A DNA stretch of 31,365 bases from Nanobdellota archaeon. GTDB lineage: Archaea; Nanobdellota; Nanobdellia; Woesearchaeales; GW2011-AR15. The stretch's first letter is position 1. Each line of letters opens with the position of its first letter. Location: contig JAAXVZ010000001.1 of the NCBI GenBank assembly GCA_013335235.1, positions 1 to 31,365 on the forward strand, in the 5' to 3' direction. The notes beneath the pieces are model-generated. The model was not told the origin of the DNA, did no database searches, and saw nothing but the letters and a program-made list of their open reading frames with translations. A program made the position numbers and the translations under genes. Below, piece after piece: positions 7,943-15,697 of the stretch.

Positions 7943-8687
7943 GATAGGGTTTTACGGCTTGACAGGCTGCGCAGGATGCCAGCTCTCAGTCATCTTCAAT
8001 GAGGATGAACTCTTAGACATAATCAAGCTCTTTGACATACGCGCCTTCCCTTTCATCAAGGCTAGCAATGATGAAGAGCGCTTTGATCTTGTTTTCATGG
8101 AAGGCCTTGTAGCATCGCCGCATGATATCGAGACACTGACACGCATCAGGGCTAAGACTAAGACGCTTGTAGCGCTTGGAGCATGCGCGCACTCAGGCTG
8201 CATACCAGCATATAGGTCCTTTACATTGAAAGAGAACTATGAACACCTTCTTTATTCAAAAGCAAAGGACATCGCAGATGTCGAGCCTGAGCCTATAAGC
8301 AAACATGTGAAGGTTGATTATGTCCTTCCAGGCTGCCCACCAGATAAAAAAGAGATATTGCATTTCATGAAAGAGATCGCCCTTGGGAAGACACCTAAGT
8401 TCAACCACAATCCAGTCTGTGTCGAATGCAGGCTCAACGGGAATGACTGTCTCTTGATACACGGGAAACCTTGTATGGGCCCGATTACAAGCGGAGGCTG
8501 CCATGCAGTTTGTGTCACAGGCGGGTTTGAATGCTGGGGATGCAGGGGGCCGACAGGGGATGCCAACTACAAGGCATATATTGCGCTGCTCAAGAAGAAA
8601 GGGTACAAAAAAGAATTCATCAAGACACGTATGATGATGTTTGCAGGAAAGATACAGCCAGAAGAGATGAAAGCATGCCTTCAATAA
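7929..8687 (+). CDS. hydD: Group 3b [NiFe] (sulf)hydrogenase, delta subunit (small subunit)
   Basis: The 252-residue small subunit carries the iron-sulfur relay next to the NiFe site. The proximal-cluster ligands are visible as GCAGC (Cys14, Cys17), GACAHSGC and PGCPP. The C-terminal third holds a second set of cysteines (CVEC, DCLL, GKPCMGP, GCHAVC, ECWGCRGP), enough for the medial and distal clusters of group 3 enzymes. There is no twin-arginine signal or membrane segment, so the enzyme is cytoplasmic. The gene overlaps hydG by 14 and hydA by 13 bases, a very compact arrangement that points to coupled translation in equal amounts. Confidence 0.93.
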   Translation: MGRLRIGFYGLTGCAGCQLSVIFNEDELLDIIKLFDIRAFPFIKASNDEERFDLVFMEGLVASPHDIETLTRIRAKTKTLVALGACAHSGCIPAYRSFTLKENYEHLLYSKAKDIADVEPEPISKHVKVDYVLPGCPPDKKEILHFMKEIALGKTPKFNHNPVCVECRLNGNDCLLIHGKPCMGPITSGGCHAVCVTGGFECWGCRGPTGDANYKAYIALLKKKGYKKEFIKTRMMMFAGKIQPEEMKACLQ

Positions 8688-9955
8688 CACTGAACCACAT
8701 AACAAAGATAGAGGGACACGCGAAACTCTATGTAGAGATAAAAGACAATAAGGTATTGAAGTGCGAGCTATCTTCCGTAGAAGGATCAAGATATTTTGAA
8801 GGCATCCTGAAAGGCAAGCATTATTATGAGGCTCATGAGATAACCTCTAGGATATGCGGCATATGCAGCTGCGGCCACAATGTCGCTGCGACAAGCGCCA
8901 TTGAAAATGCGCTTGGGATTGAAGTCTCAAAGCAGACCCTGGCGCTAAAGAAACTTATGACATTAGGAGAGAGGATAAGGAGCCATGCGACACACCTCTA
9001 TTTCCTTGCCCTGCCGGATTACATGGGCTATGAGTCAGCCCTCGCGATGCTCCCTAAATACAAGAAGGAAGTTAAAAGGGCATTGTCTTTGATGAGATTC
9101 GGGAACAACTTGGTGAAGGTAATCGGCGGACGGGATTTGCATCAAGTCAGCATGACAGTTGGCGGCTTCCTTAAAATCCCGAAAAAACAAGAGCTAGATG
9201 AGCTTGCAGAGTCGGCGAAAATCTTGAAAGAGGACGCAATAGAGACAGCGAAGCTGTTCTCTAAGCTCACTTTATATAATATAGATGACAGATGCGAGCA
9301 TTTCAGCCTCCATGAGAAAGAAGAATACGCGATGCTGAACTCAAGCCTGGTCTCTGAGAAAGCCAGGTTTTCAGAGTATGAGTACCTGAAATATTTTGAA
9401 GAGTATCATAACAACTACTCAACAGCGAATTTTGTGTCCAAGGACAGCAAGTCCTTCCTTGTAGGAAGCTTGTCCAGGATCAATAATAATCGGGAGCAAT
9501 TGTCTAAGGATGCCAAGGCTATATTGTTATCTTCAAGCATTAAGTTCCCAAATACAAATCCATTCACAAACAATTTCTGTCAGGCGGTCGAGCTTGTCCA
9601 TAGCATGGATCAGGTAATTGAGCTATGTAATTCTTTGACACCAAAGGAAGAGAGGTTGGTCAAGCCAAAGCTCAAGAAGACAAGAGGCGTCTCTGCTGTA
9701 GAGGTTCCAAGAGGTACATTGTTCCATGATTATACTTTAGACAAGGAAGGTGTTATTGTGCATGCGAATATCATAACACCTACTGCGCTAAACCTCAAGA
9801 ACATGGAAGAGAACATCAGGAACATGCTTCCAGTACTTATCAAGAAAGGTAACGAAGAGCAGGTCAATCTTGAGATAGAGAAACTGATAAGGTGCTATGA
9901 CCCGTGTTTCTCTTGCTCGACACACTTCCTGAAGGTCAACTGGAAACGCTCTTGA
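8675..9955 (+). CDS. hydA: Group 3b [NiFe] (sulf)hydrogenase, alpha subunit (large, catalytic subunit)
   Basis: The 426-residue subunit binds the NiFe(CN)2CO centre that makes or uses H2. The first Ni ligand pair is in RICGICSCGH (Cys61, Cys64). The second is in DPCFSCSTH (Cys411, Cys414, His417). The nine residues after His417 are the C-terminal tail normally removed by a maturation protease once Ni is inserted; no such protease gene is in the window. I chose the ATG at 8675, within hydD, because the family begins with the conserved KIEGH motif (11-15) close to the N-terminus. The gene is last in the operon and overlaps the opposing hypA by 20 bases. Confidence 0.95.
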   Translation: MPSITLNHITKIEGHAKLYVEIKDNKVLKCELSSVEGSRYFEGILKGKHYYEAHEITSRICGICSCGHNVAATSAIENALGIEVSKQTLALKKLMTLGERIRSHATHLYFLALPDYMGYESALAMLPKYKKEVKRALSLMRFGNNLVKVIGGRDLHQVSMTVGGFLKIPKKQELDELAESAKILKEDAIETAKLFSKLTLYNIDDRCEHFSLHEKEEYAMLNSSLVSEKARFSEYEYLKYFEEYHNNYSTANFVSKDSKSFLVGSLSRINNNREQLSKDAKAILLSSSIKFPNTNPFTNNFCQAVELVHSMDQVIELCNSLTPKEERLVKPKLKKTRGVSAVEVPRGTLFHDYTLDKEGVIVHANIITPTALNLKNMEENIRNMLPVLIKKGNEEQVNLEIEKLIRCYDPCFSCSTHFLKVNWKRS

Positions 9956-10253
9956 GTATTATCTTGTCTCCTTCAATCACTGTTGGAACTTCTCCGCATT
10001 TTGGGCACTCAAACAGCACAAAATCATGCATCCTTTCGGCAATCTTTGCCCTGCCTTCATATCCGCACTTACATTTCACTTTTGACACCTGTTCTTCAGC
10101 AGAGAACTTAATTTTGGAGACTTCTGCAAGGTGTTCTAATAGGTGGTCTGCTTCAATCCCTGCCAGTTCCCCTACAACCAGAATCGCAGATTTTACTTTT
10201 CCATGCTTCTTTATGTCTTCCAATATCTTTAGACCTATTATTGTGTCGTGCAT
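9936..10253 (-). CDS. hypA: Hydrogenase nickel-insertion chaperone HypA
   Basis: A 105-residue nickel metallochaperone that works with HypB to load Ni into the hydrogenase large subunit. The N-terminus is MHD, with the Ni-binding His2. The zinc site has Cys61, Cys63, Cys83 and Cys86; the first pair is CxC (CKCG) instead of the common CxxC, while the second is CPKCG. It faces hydA tail to tail and overlaps it by 20 bases, so it is not in the same transcript but sits beside its client. HypB-HypF are not in the window. Its promoter appears to be the same TATA element that serves maf on the other strand. Confidence 0.9.
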   Translation of the reverse strand: MHDTIIGLKILEDIKKHGKVKSAILVVGELAGIEADHLLEHLAEVSKIKFSAEEQVSKVKCKCGYEGRAKIAERMHDFVLFECPKCGEVPTVIEGDKIILKSVSS

Positions 10254-10274
10254 GATTGTTTTTTATCGGTTAGG

Positions 10275-10282
10275 TTTATTAA
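10275..10282. promoter_or_regulatory. Shared bidirectional TATA element between hypA and maf
   Basis: TTTATTAA (plus) or TTAATAAA (minus) is centred 25-26 bases before the hypA start (10253) and 27-28 bases before the maf start (10306). It is the only TATA-like element I see in the 52-base gap, and neither ATG has a clear ribosome site, so one element seems to drive leaderless transcripts in both directions. Confidence 0.45.
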
Positions 10283-10305
10283 GGCTTTGGTACTCTATTT
10301 CAAAA

Positions 10306-10851
10306 ATGAGATACTTGCTTGCATCAGCTTCTCCAAGAAGGAAATTCCTGCTTTCGCATCTGCTTTCCAGTTTTGAGGTTGCCGTATCAAATTTTGAGGA
10401 AATCGATGCAGGAAGGCCTAGGGCTGTAGCATTGCTAAATGCTGTTGGCAAGGCAAGAGCGGTCCAGTTTAACGGCGTAATCATCGCAGCAGACACGCTT
10501 GTCTACGCAAACAAGAAGATATATGGTAAACCAAAGGATGCAAAGGATGCCATAAGGATTCTTGAGGAATTGTCTGGCAAATGGCTGTCAGTCTATACAG
10601 GGATATGCGTTCGGCTTGGCGAGGAAGAGCTTGTGGAATGCGAGGTCACTCGTATCAAATTTGGTGTTTTAAGAAGAGAAGAGATACAGGATTATGTAGC
10701 AACCGGAAGCCCGATGGATAAGGCAGGCGCCTTTGGGACAGAGGACAAATCTGCTGCATTCATAGAAAAAATTTCTGGAGATTATTTCAACGTTCTTGGG
10801 CTGCCAATATACAGACTGAAAAAAATGCTTGAAAAAATAGATAAGAACTAA
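10306..10851 (+). CDS. maf: Maf family nucleoside triphosphate pyrophosphatase
   Basis: A 181-residue house-cleaning pyrophosphatase that hydrolyses (modified) nucleoside triphosphates to monophosphates; bacterial relatives prefer dTTP/UTP or modified bases. The signature LLASASPRRKFLL opens the protein, followed by ADTLVYANKKIYGKP with the catalytic Asp, then the LSGKW and GAFGTEDKSA stretches and the C-terminal FNVLGLP. The frame is open far upstream into hydA, but the family N-terminus and the TATA element at 10275-10282 fix the ATG at 10306. It ends 14 bases from the opposing PRC-barrel gene. Substrate preference cannot be read from the sequence. Confidence 0.9.
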   Translation: MRYLLASASPRRKFLLSHLLSSFEVAVSNFEEIDAGRPRAVALLNAVGKARAVQFNGVIIAADTLVYANKKIYGKPKDAKDAIRILEELSGKWLSVYTGICVRLGEEELVECEVTRIKFGVLRREEIQDYVATGSPMDKAGAFGTEDKSAAFIEKISGDYFNVLGLPIYRLKKMLEKIDKN

Positions 10852-10865
10852 AATAAGTAAAAATC

Positions 10866-11135
10866 CTACTCTTCGTCTTCAGGGTTATAGGAAGGTACAG
10901 CAGACTTGTTTATGATCATTATGTCGCCCATGCTTTTCACAAGCGGGTGTGGCACAATGACTCCCTTTGCGCTTCCAAGGACCGTGTTTAAAAAACTGTT
11001 CTTAGTGGCTTTTACTCTCCAGCCGAAAATCTTGTTTGTGGTGACGATCGCCTCGTCTAAATCTCCAAAATAGTCACCTTCGTCTGTGAAAACCTTCATG
11101 TCATAGCATTCTGATATCTTTTTCATCTTGAGCAT
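10866..11135 (-). CDS. Stand-alone PRC-barrel protein (archaeal CdpB-like)
   Basis: An 89-residue protein made almost wholly of one PRC-barrel, with the archaeal signature DEGDYFGDLDE, a middle stretch GWRVKATKNSFLN, and the end GVIVPHPLVKSMGDIMII. Small archaeal PRC-barrel proteins of this kind include CdpB of haloarchaea, which acts in cell division with SepF and FtsZ; transferring that role here is inference. A strong AGGAGGT ribosome site (11144-11150) precedes the ATG, and a TATA box lies about 42 bases upstream, leaving a short leader. It is a single-gene unit. Confidence 0.8.
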   Translation of the reverse strand: MLKMKKISECYDMKVFTDEGDYFGDLDEAIVTTNKIFGWRVKATKNSFLNTVLGSAKGVIVPHPLVKSMGDIMIINKSAVPSYNPEDEE

Positions 11136-11172
11136 TTCAATCGACCTCCTATCTTGCTTAATTGTTTATTGG

Positions 11173-11181
11173 TTTATATAA
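11173..11181 (-). promoter_or_regulatory. TATA box of the PRC-barrel gene
   Basis: On the minus strand this reads TTATATAAA, about 42 bases before the ATG. The predicted leader of roughly 15 bases contains the AGGAGGT ribosome site, contrasting with the leaderless genes around it. Confidence 0.55.
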
Positions 11182-11211
11182 TTTATTGTTAGCATCCTCT
11201 CTTTTATATTG

Positions 11212-12003
11212 CTATTTAAGGTGCAGGTACCTGACAATCCTCTCTCCTTTGTCCAAAGCATCAATTTTTTTCATTTCTCCGTCATTTAGTTCAAAGTCAA
11301 ATATCTCTAGATTTTCCTTCAGGTGAGTCATAGATGACGCTTTTGGGATTGCAATGATGCCTTTCTGTATTATCCATCTCAAGGTCACCTGGCCGCAGGT
11401 CTTGCCATGCTTATTCCCTATCTCTGATAATGTTTTGTCACTTATCACATGGCCCCTTGCAAGAGGGCTATAAGCCATTATCTTTATACCTACTTTTTTG
11501 CAGTATTCCTGCATCTCCTTTTGCTGTAGATATGGATGCAGTTCTATCTGGTTTACTGCGACAGGTATATATGCCCTTGCATCTTTGAGCTGGTCTATTG
11601 TGAAATTTGACACACCAATCGATTTTATCTTCCCATCCTTTTTTAAATCAGAGAGCGCTTTGTAGGCGTTATCCATTTTCTCTGTAGGATGCGGCCAGTG
11701 TATCAAGTACAAATCGAGATGCTTTCGCCCCAGTTTTTTCAGAGAGCTATCGCAGGCTTTCTTAACAGATTCATAAGACAGATGCTCCCACCAGACTTTC
11801 GTTGACAGGAACACTTCAGTTTTGCCAATCCCTGTTCCAACCTCTGTTTCATTTCCGTAGAACTCTGCAGTGTCTATCAGTGGATAGCCCAATGTTAGCG
11901 CATCTCTTACGGCATTTTGGCATCCAGCACCTGTAAGCTGCCATGTCCCAAGACCTAACGCAGGGATATCATTACTGTCATTCAATGTCAATGTTGGAAT
12001 CAT
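11212..12003 (-). CDS. Aldo/keto reductase
   Basis: A 263-residue NAD(P)H-dependent carbonyl reductase with a TIM-barrel fold. The catalytic tetrad is visible: Asp and Tyr in DTAEFYGNE, Lys in STKVWWEH and His in LIHWPHP. Other family marks are IKSIGVSNFT, VNQIELHPYLQQ, MAYSPLARG and IPKASSMTHLKENLEIF. I start it at the ATG at 12003 because the conserved LNDSNDIPALGLGTW begins there and a TATA box lies 25-26 bases upstream. The frame extends another 36 codons into the neighbouring gene, but that extension has no family resemblance. The substrate is not predictable; methylglyoxal and sugar aldehydes are common for this class. Confidence 0.88.
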   Translation of the reverse strand: MIPTLTLNDSNDIPALGLGTWQLTGAGCQNAVRDALTLGYPLIDTAEFYGNETEVGTGIGKTEVFLSTKVWWEHLSYESVKKACDSSLKKLGRKHLDLYLIHWPHPTEKMDNAYKALSDLKKDGKIKSIGVSNFTIDQLKDARAYIPVAVNQIELHPYLQQKEMQEYCKKVGIKIMAYSPLARGHVISDKTLSEIGNKHGKTCGQVTLRWIIQKGIIAIPKASSMTHLKENLEIFDFELNDGEMKKIDALDKGERIVRYLHLK

Positions 12004-12024
12004 CCAGAAAAATAAGTTAAGAGT

Positions 12025-12032
12025 GAATATAA
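12025..12032 (-). promoter_or_regulatory. TATA box of the aldo/keto reductase gene
   Basis: Minus-strand TTATATTC is centred 25-26 bases before the ATG at 12003. It ends three bases from the stop codon of the upstream gene, so the reductase has its own promoter squeezed against its neighbour. Confidence 0.45.
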
Positions 12033-12034
12033 GT

Positions 12035-12331
12035 TTAATGTTGATACATGACATGCTTAGCCATTCCATGCTGTACGACATATACAGGATCCATACTGCC
12101 GGAAAAGTCATCCAATGCTTGCTCTATTGAGCCAAAGCGTGTCACTTCTGGCCGTTGTGGCATAAGTGGCTGACTGAATAAGGTGTTATAGATGTTTGCA
12201 AAGGTCATCATCGAATCATTAAACCTTGTAGCAGTTATGGGCTTTTTGCCGACAGAGGATGTTTCAACCAGGACTCTGTCACCTTTCAGTTCATTGCACG
12301 GGATTCCAACATCAGATAACGCATAAACCAT
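12035..12331 (-). CDS. Small protein of unknown function
   Basis: A 98-residue protein that I do not recognise. The ATG at 12331 is preceded by GGTGA at proper distance, and a TATA-like TTTATTAA (minus strand, about 12361-12368) lies further upstream, so it looks expressed. It is soluble, has no signal peptide or membrane helix, and contains the stretches LKGDRVLVETSSVGKKPITA and FGSIEQALDDF. The C-terminus is rich in His, Met and Val (VYVVQHGMAKHVMYQH). It lies 31 bases upstream of the aldo/keto reductase, in the same direction, but the reductase seems to have its own promoter. Confidence 0.6.
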   Translation of the reverse strand: MVYALSDVGIPCNELKGDRVLVETSSVGKKPITATRFNDSMMTFANIYNTLFSQPLMPQRPEVTRFGSIEQALDDFSGSMDPVYVVQHGMAKHVMYQH

Positions 12332-12571
12332 TTTTTCACCTTTCAATTATTTGTGCTCTTTTAATAAAAGAAAAGTCAATCTGAAACCAAAAACCGCAAT
12401 AGCAGCAAATCGTCGCCACATACCGGCTTTTCTTTTTATTATTCCATAATTCTATTGAGTTATTTAAACCTTTCTATTTTTTATAACTAAATAGTAGTAA
12501 CATGTTATTTTTTATACTTTGAAGCAGGAGAGAGACAAATCTTTAACTAGGGATTGAATCTCTTTCTAGTT

Positions 12572-13015
12572 ATGATTGTGATACTCGTTTCCGGAACCCC
12601 TGGCACAGGCAAGACCACGTACGCAAGGAAACTTGCGAAGGACAAGAAATACAGATATCTCGATGTCAATGCGCTCATTGATGAAAAAAAGCTTATAGAT
12701 GGTTACGATAAAAAAAGGGATTCCAAGATAATCGATACTGAAAAGCTAAACGCTGCGCTAATTGAATTGATCTCTTCTGAAAAAAAGGCCAAAGGGATGG
12801 TCATAGATTCACACTTATCTCATTTCCTGCCTCCAAAATACGCTAGCAAGTGCATAATCACTAAATGCAGCCTACCTGTGCTTAAGAAAAGGCTTGAGGA
12901 AAGAAAGTATTCCAAGGCAAAAGTGCGCGAGAACCTGGATGCAGAGATATTCGACACTTGCAGAGTGGAGGCTTTAGAGCTTGGACATAATGTTGAAGTT
13001 GTCCTGACAGACTAA
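12572..13015 (+). CDS. AK6/Fap7-type adenylate kinase-like NTPase
   Basis: A 147-residue P-loop protein. GTPGTGKT (8-15) is the Walker A loop. DSHLSHFLP in the middle and KVRENLDAEIFDTCRVEALE near the end match the archaeal Fap7/AK6 family, which has adenylate kinase and ATPase activity and, in the better-known members, helps 18S/16S rRNA maturation with uS11. The start is the ATG at 12572; an upstream in-frame TTG would add six residues before the conserved MIVILVSG. The C-terminus stops soon after the ALELGHN motif and lacks part of the tail many relatives have, though this may be a natural short form. Confidence 0.82.
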   Translation: MIVILVSGTPGTGKTTYARKLAKDKKYRYLDVNALIDEKKLIDGYDKKRDSKIIDTEKLNAALIELISSEKKAKGMVIDSHLSHFLPPKYASKCIITKCSLPVLKKRLEERKYSKAKVRENLDAEIFDTCRVEALELGHNVEVVLTD

Positions 13016-13108
13016 GATTGTTATTATTATGTCTTTTTTTTAGCATTTTGTTCAACTATTTACTACTTTTTAGAAATAAATAAATATAAGAGATTGACAC
13101 GAAGCCAA

Positions 13109-14059
13109 ATGGATAAACAAAACCTAATAACAGAGATATCAGCATCAGAAATCATTTTTGCAGCTGACCCATTAGACGGATTAGGGAACTACGATCTTAG
13201 GCAGCTAACTTCCCAGAGCTCAGGAATCGGCATCTCCGAAATTATAGGACAAGGAAGCATAAATGCGTTTTTACCTAGAACCAGTTCCTATATCTTTGAA
13301 AAAAAGAGCAGAGACCTTGTTGATGAGATACTTATTGCAGACCACAAGGGGTCACTATCTTTGATTACTAACGGAAGCGTACCTAAGGTTTCTCCAGATG
13401 GTAGATTCATAGGTTTCCTTAACTATGTGGAAGACAGATTCTGTAATATATTCTGTACTATTAATATTGACGGAACAGGTAGAAGGGAACTTAGCCTTCC
13501 AGCATATGATTCTTTTACTATCGCTTCCAATGGCCTGATTGCTGTCCCTTATGAAAATAAAATAACTATTATCGACAAATATGGGTCTATTGTTAGGGAA
13601 CTAAATGGACATCATCCCTCTTTTTCACCAGATGGTTTACTCCTTGCTTATGACTCAAGAGAGGGAAAGAAGTCTTTTGAAAATAGCGACATATCGGTTG
13701 TGCATGCAGAGACAGGTGCAGTGATTCATACGCTTGATGGTAGCGAACCTATATTCTCTAGAGACGGAAACAGGTTAGTCTACAGGACATACTCACCTTT
13801 TAGTGGAGAGAGCACACATATATATACTCTTGACACAGAGCAATCTATAAACATATGTGACCATGGGAAATCACCGTTCAGGGTTGTCTGGTCACCCTCG
13901 GACAACTTTATTTCTATTGAGGCGCACATAAAAGCGCAAGGATCTCCTATTATCTCAGGCTCCTGCATTTATATGTATGCAACAGATCAACCACAAAAAA
14001 AACCAATGATGACAATCCCAAACGCGCATTATCTCTCATGGTCTGGGTTCATAAAATAA
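13109..14059 (+). CDS. TolB/WD40-like beta-propeller repeat protein
   Basis: A 316-residue protein with several PD40/TolB-like beta-propeller blades. The repeating mark is S-P/R-D-G followed by hydrophobic strands: PKVSPDGRFIGFLNY, PSFSPDGLLLAYDS, PIFSRDGNRLVYRT and a degenerate VVWSPSDNFISIEA. There is no signal peptide, so unlike bacterial TolB it should be cytoplasmic. I start at the ATG at 13109; the TTG 15 bases earlier is unlikely. An AT-rich TATA-like stretch at 13082-13090 precedes it. Propellers of this type are binding scaffolds and no enzymatic residues are recognised. The 3' end lies one base from the opposing zinc-ribbon gene. Confidence 0.65.
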   Translation: MDKQNLITEISASEIIFAADPLDGLGNYDLRQLTSQSSGIGISEIIGQGSINAFLPRTSSYIFEKKSRDLVDEILIADHKGSLSLITNGSVPKVSPDGRFIGFLNYVEDRFCNIFCTINIDGTGRRELSLPAYDSFTIASNGLIAVPYENKITIIDKYGSIVRELNGHHPSFSPDGLLLAYDSREGKKSFENSDISVVHAETGAVIHTLDGSEPIFSRDGNRLVYRTYSPFSGESTHIYTLDTEQSINICDHGKSPFRVVWSPSDNFISIEAHIKAQGSPIISGSCIYMYATDQPQKKPMMTIPNAHYLSWSGFIK

Positions 14060-14060
14060 A

Positions 14061-14279
14061 CTAGCCGCAGCCAGAGCAGCCGCCGCATGACCCGCCGCAA
14101 GAGCCTCCTGGAGAATCATTGCCCTTGTTCCCTATATTTACTTTGAATACAGGCATCATCTCTTTTGCGTTGCAATGCTCACAAGAGAGGGTCTTTTCTA
14201 CTTCATGCTTTTCAGAATAGCTGCAGAATATCTCAGAAAGATGCTTGCATTGCCTGCACCTGTAAGTGTATGTTGGCAT
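14061..14279 (-). CDS. FmdB-type zinc-ribbon protein with Cys/Gly-rich tail
   Basis: A 72-residue protein opening with the FmdB-family zinc ribbon: MPTYTYRCRQCKHLSEIF, then CEHCNAK, giving two CxxC pairs that bind one zinc. The last 15 residues, GGSCGGSCGGCSGCG, form a glycine/cysteine tail with four more Cys, as in many FmdB relatives. Such proteins were named from a formamidase operon and act as putative regulators, but their function is not settled. An AT-rich TATA-like region (about 14297-14310) lies before the start. Confidence 0.75.
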   Translation of the reverse strand: MPTYTYRCRQCKHLSEIFCSYSEKHEVEKTLSCEHCNAKEMMPVFKVNIGNKGNDSPGGSCGGSCGGCSGCG

Positions 14280-14311
14280 TTTACATAAATAAGAAGAATA
14301 TAAATAAAAAT

Positions 14312-15697
14312 CTACTGCTCAAAAAAGCCTTTGTAGAATTTGTATGCCTCATACAAATCGACTTTTGAGAGTATCTCTCTAGGCGAATGCATGCCGAATA
14401 CACCTGGCCCCGCGTCTACAGTGTCCATGCCAAAGCGCGACATATATAACGCTATTGTTCCGCCTCCTCCTATATCCACCTTTCCAAGCTCAGATGTCTG
14501 CCATGTGACTTTGTTCTTCTGGAGTATCTTCCTTATCTCATTCATGTATTCTGCATGGGCGTCGTTTGCGCTGTATTTTCCGCCAGAGCCTGTGTATTTC
14601 TCTATTGTCACTCCAAAACCGAGCTGTGTCGCGTTCTTCTCGTCAGACACCTCAGGGAAGTTTGGATCAAGAGCTGAGCTGACATCGGCAGACACAGCCT
14701 TTGAATTCACAAGCAGCTCTTTAGGGCTGATAGACAGGCCGAGCTTCTTTACAACAATCTCAGCAAAGTCAAGCAACACAAAGCTCGCCGCACCGCTGTT
14801 CCCGACAGATCCAATCTCCTCCTTGTCTGAGAAATAAGCTACGGCTGTGTTCTTGCTCTTCGAGTCGAGCAAGGCTCTCAGGTTTGCGAATGTTGCAGAT
14901 TTATCATCATGTCCATATCCAGAGATAAGGGCTTTATCAAACCCGATATCGCGCGGAGTCCCTGCAGGGACGAAATTCAATTCTGCAAACGAAAAATCCT
15001 CTTCAATCATTCCATATTTCCTGTTCAGGAGCTCGAGTACAGCCATCTTCACTTTATCCTTTGCATCCTTGTCTTTGACAGGTATGTTGCCTACAAATAC
15101 ATTGAGCTGCTCTGCCTCTACTATCTCATTGCCTGTCTTCTCCATCTGTTTTTTTGCGAGATGAGGCAATAAGTCGGATACCAGGAAACGCGGCTCATCA
15201 TCTTTCTCTCCTATTGAGAACTCATGCTTGACACCTTCCTTTGTATAGGCTACACCATACATGGCAAGGTCTACATTTGTCCACTGGTATTTCTTCACTC
15301 CACCATAATAATGTGTCTTCATCAATGCCAGGTTATTCGCTTCATACAGCGGGTTTGGCTTGATGTCGAGCCTTGGCGAGTCAAGGTGGGATCCGATGAT
15401 CATCAGGCCATCTGTCTCTTTTCCGACCTTCATTGCAATGACAGACTTGTCCTTGATATTGAAGAAGACCTTGTCCCCTTCCTTCAATGTCATCATCATC
15501 TCGATGTCCATGAATCCGAGCTTCTCTAGCCTCCTGATTATCTCTCTTGTTGCAGAGCGCTCTGTCTTTGCAACAGCTAAAAATCCCTTGTAATCTTCTG
15601 CAAAGCTTTGCACAGCGCCAGCTGGATTAGATAGCCAGGCAGATTCTTTCTTCCGTAATAGTTCTGGTTTCTTTTTTGCCAATTTCTCACCTTTCAT
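14312..15697 (-). CDS. M18 family aminopeptidase
   Basis: A two-zinc cytosolic aminopeptidase of 461 residues, normal for the family. Metal ligands and catalytic residues are visible: His104 in GSHLDSPRLD, the Asp pair of GHDDKS (264-265), the Glu pair of DKEEIGS (293-294), Asp338 in SADVSSALDP, and His437 in FGMHSPREI. LALMKTHYYGGVKKYQW is typical of bacterial M18 enzymes. The ATG at 15697 overlaps the endonuclease IV gene by 11 bases. A TTG at 15682 with GGTGA just before it is a serious alternative start, removing only five residues. M18 is less common in archaea than M42, so transfer from bacteria is possible. Confidence 0.9.
   Translation of the reverse strand: MKGEKLAKKKPELLRKKESAWLSNPAGAVQSFAEDYKGFLAVAKTERSATREIIRRLEKLGFMDIEMMMTLKEGDKVFFNIKDKSVIAMKVGKETDGLMIIGSHLDSPRLDIKPNPLYEANNLALMKTHYYGGVKKYQWTNVDLAMYGVAYTKEGVKHEFSIGEKDDEPRFLVSDLLPHLAKKQMEKTGNEIVEAEQLNVFVGNIPVKDKDAKDKVKMAVLELLNRKYGMIEEDFSFAELNFVPAGTPRDIGFDKALISGYGHDDKSATFANLRALLDSKSKNTAVAYFSDKEEIGSVGNSGAASFVLLDFAEIVVKKLGLSISPKELLVNSKAVSADVSSALDPNFPEVSDEKNATQLGFGVTIEKYTGSGGKYSANDAHAEYMNEIRKILQKNKVTWQTSELGKVDIGGGGTIALYMSRFGMDTVDAGPGVFGMHSPREILSKVDLYEAYKFYKGFFEQ

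Noticed and set aside
8531..8674. An N-terminal extension of hydA inside hydD
   Set aside because: It is out of frame within a well-conserved hydD C-terminus. The hydrogenase large-subunit family begins with the KIEGH region near the ATG at 8675.
9904..10305. A 134-codon upstream extension of the maf frame
   Set aside because: It runs antisense through hypA and the end of hydA. The Maf signature starts right at the ATG at 10306, and the TATA element fits that start.
12004..12111. A 36-residue N-terminal extension of the aldo/keto reductase that looks hydrophobic
   Set aside because: It lies over the end of the neighbouring gene and over the TATA box. The conserved family N-terminus begins at 12003.
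12035..12346. An earlier start (TTG at 12346) for the small gene ending at 12035
   Set aside because: The TTG-AAA-GGT-GAA-AAA stretch is the ribosome site of the ATG at 12331, not coding sequence.
12498..12507. TAACATGTTA palindrome in the gap before the AK6-like gene
   Set aside because: It is only 10 bp in a very AT-rich gap, with no clear spacing to a promoter element; not distinguishable from chance.
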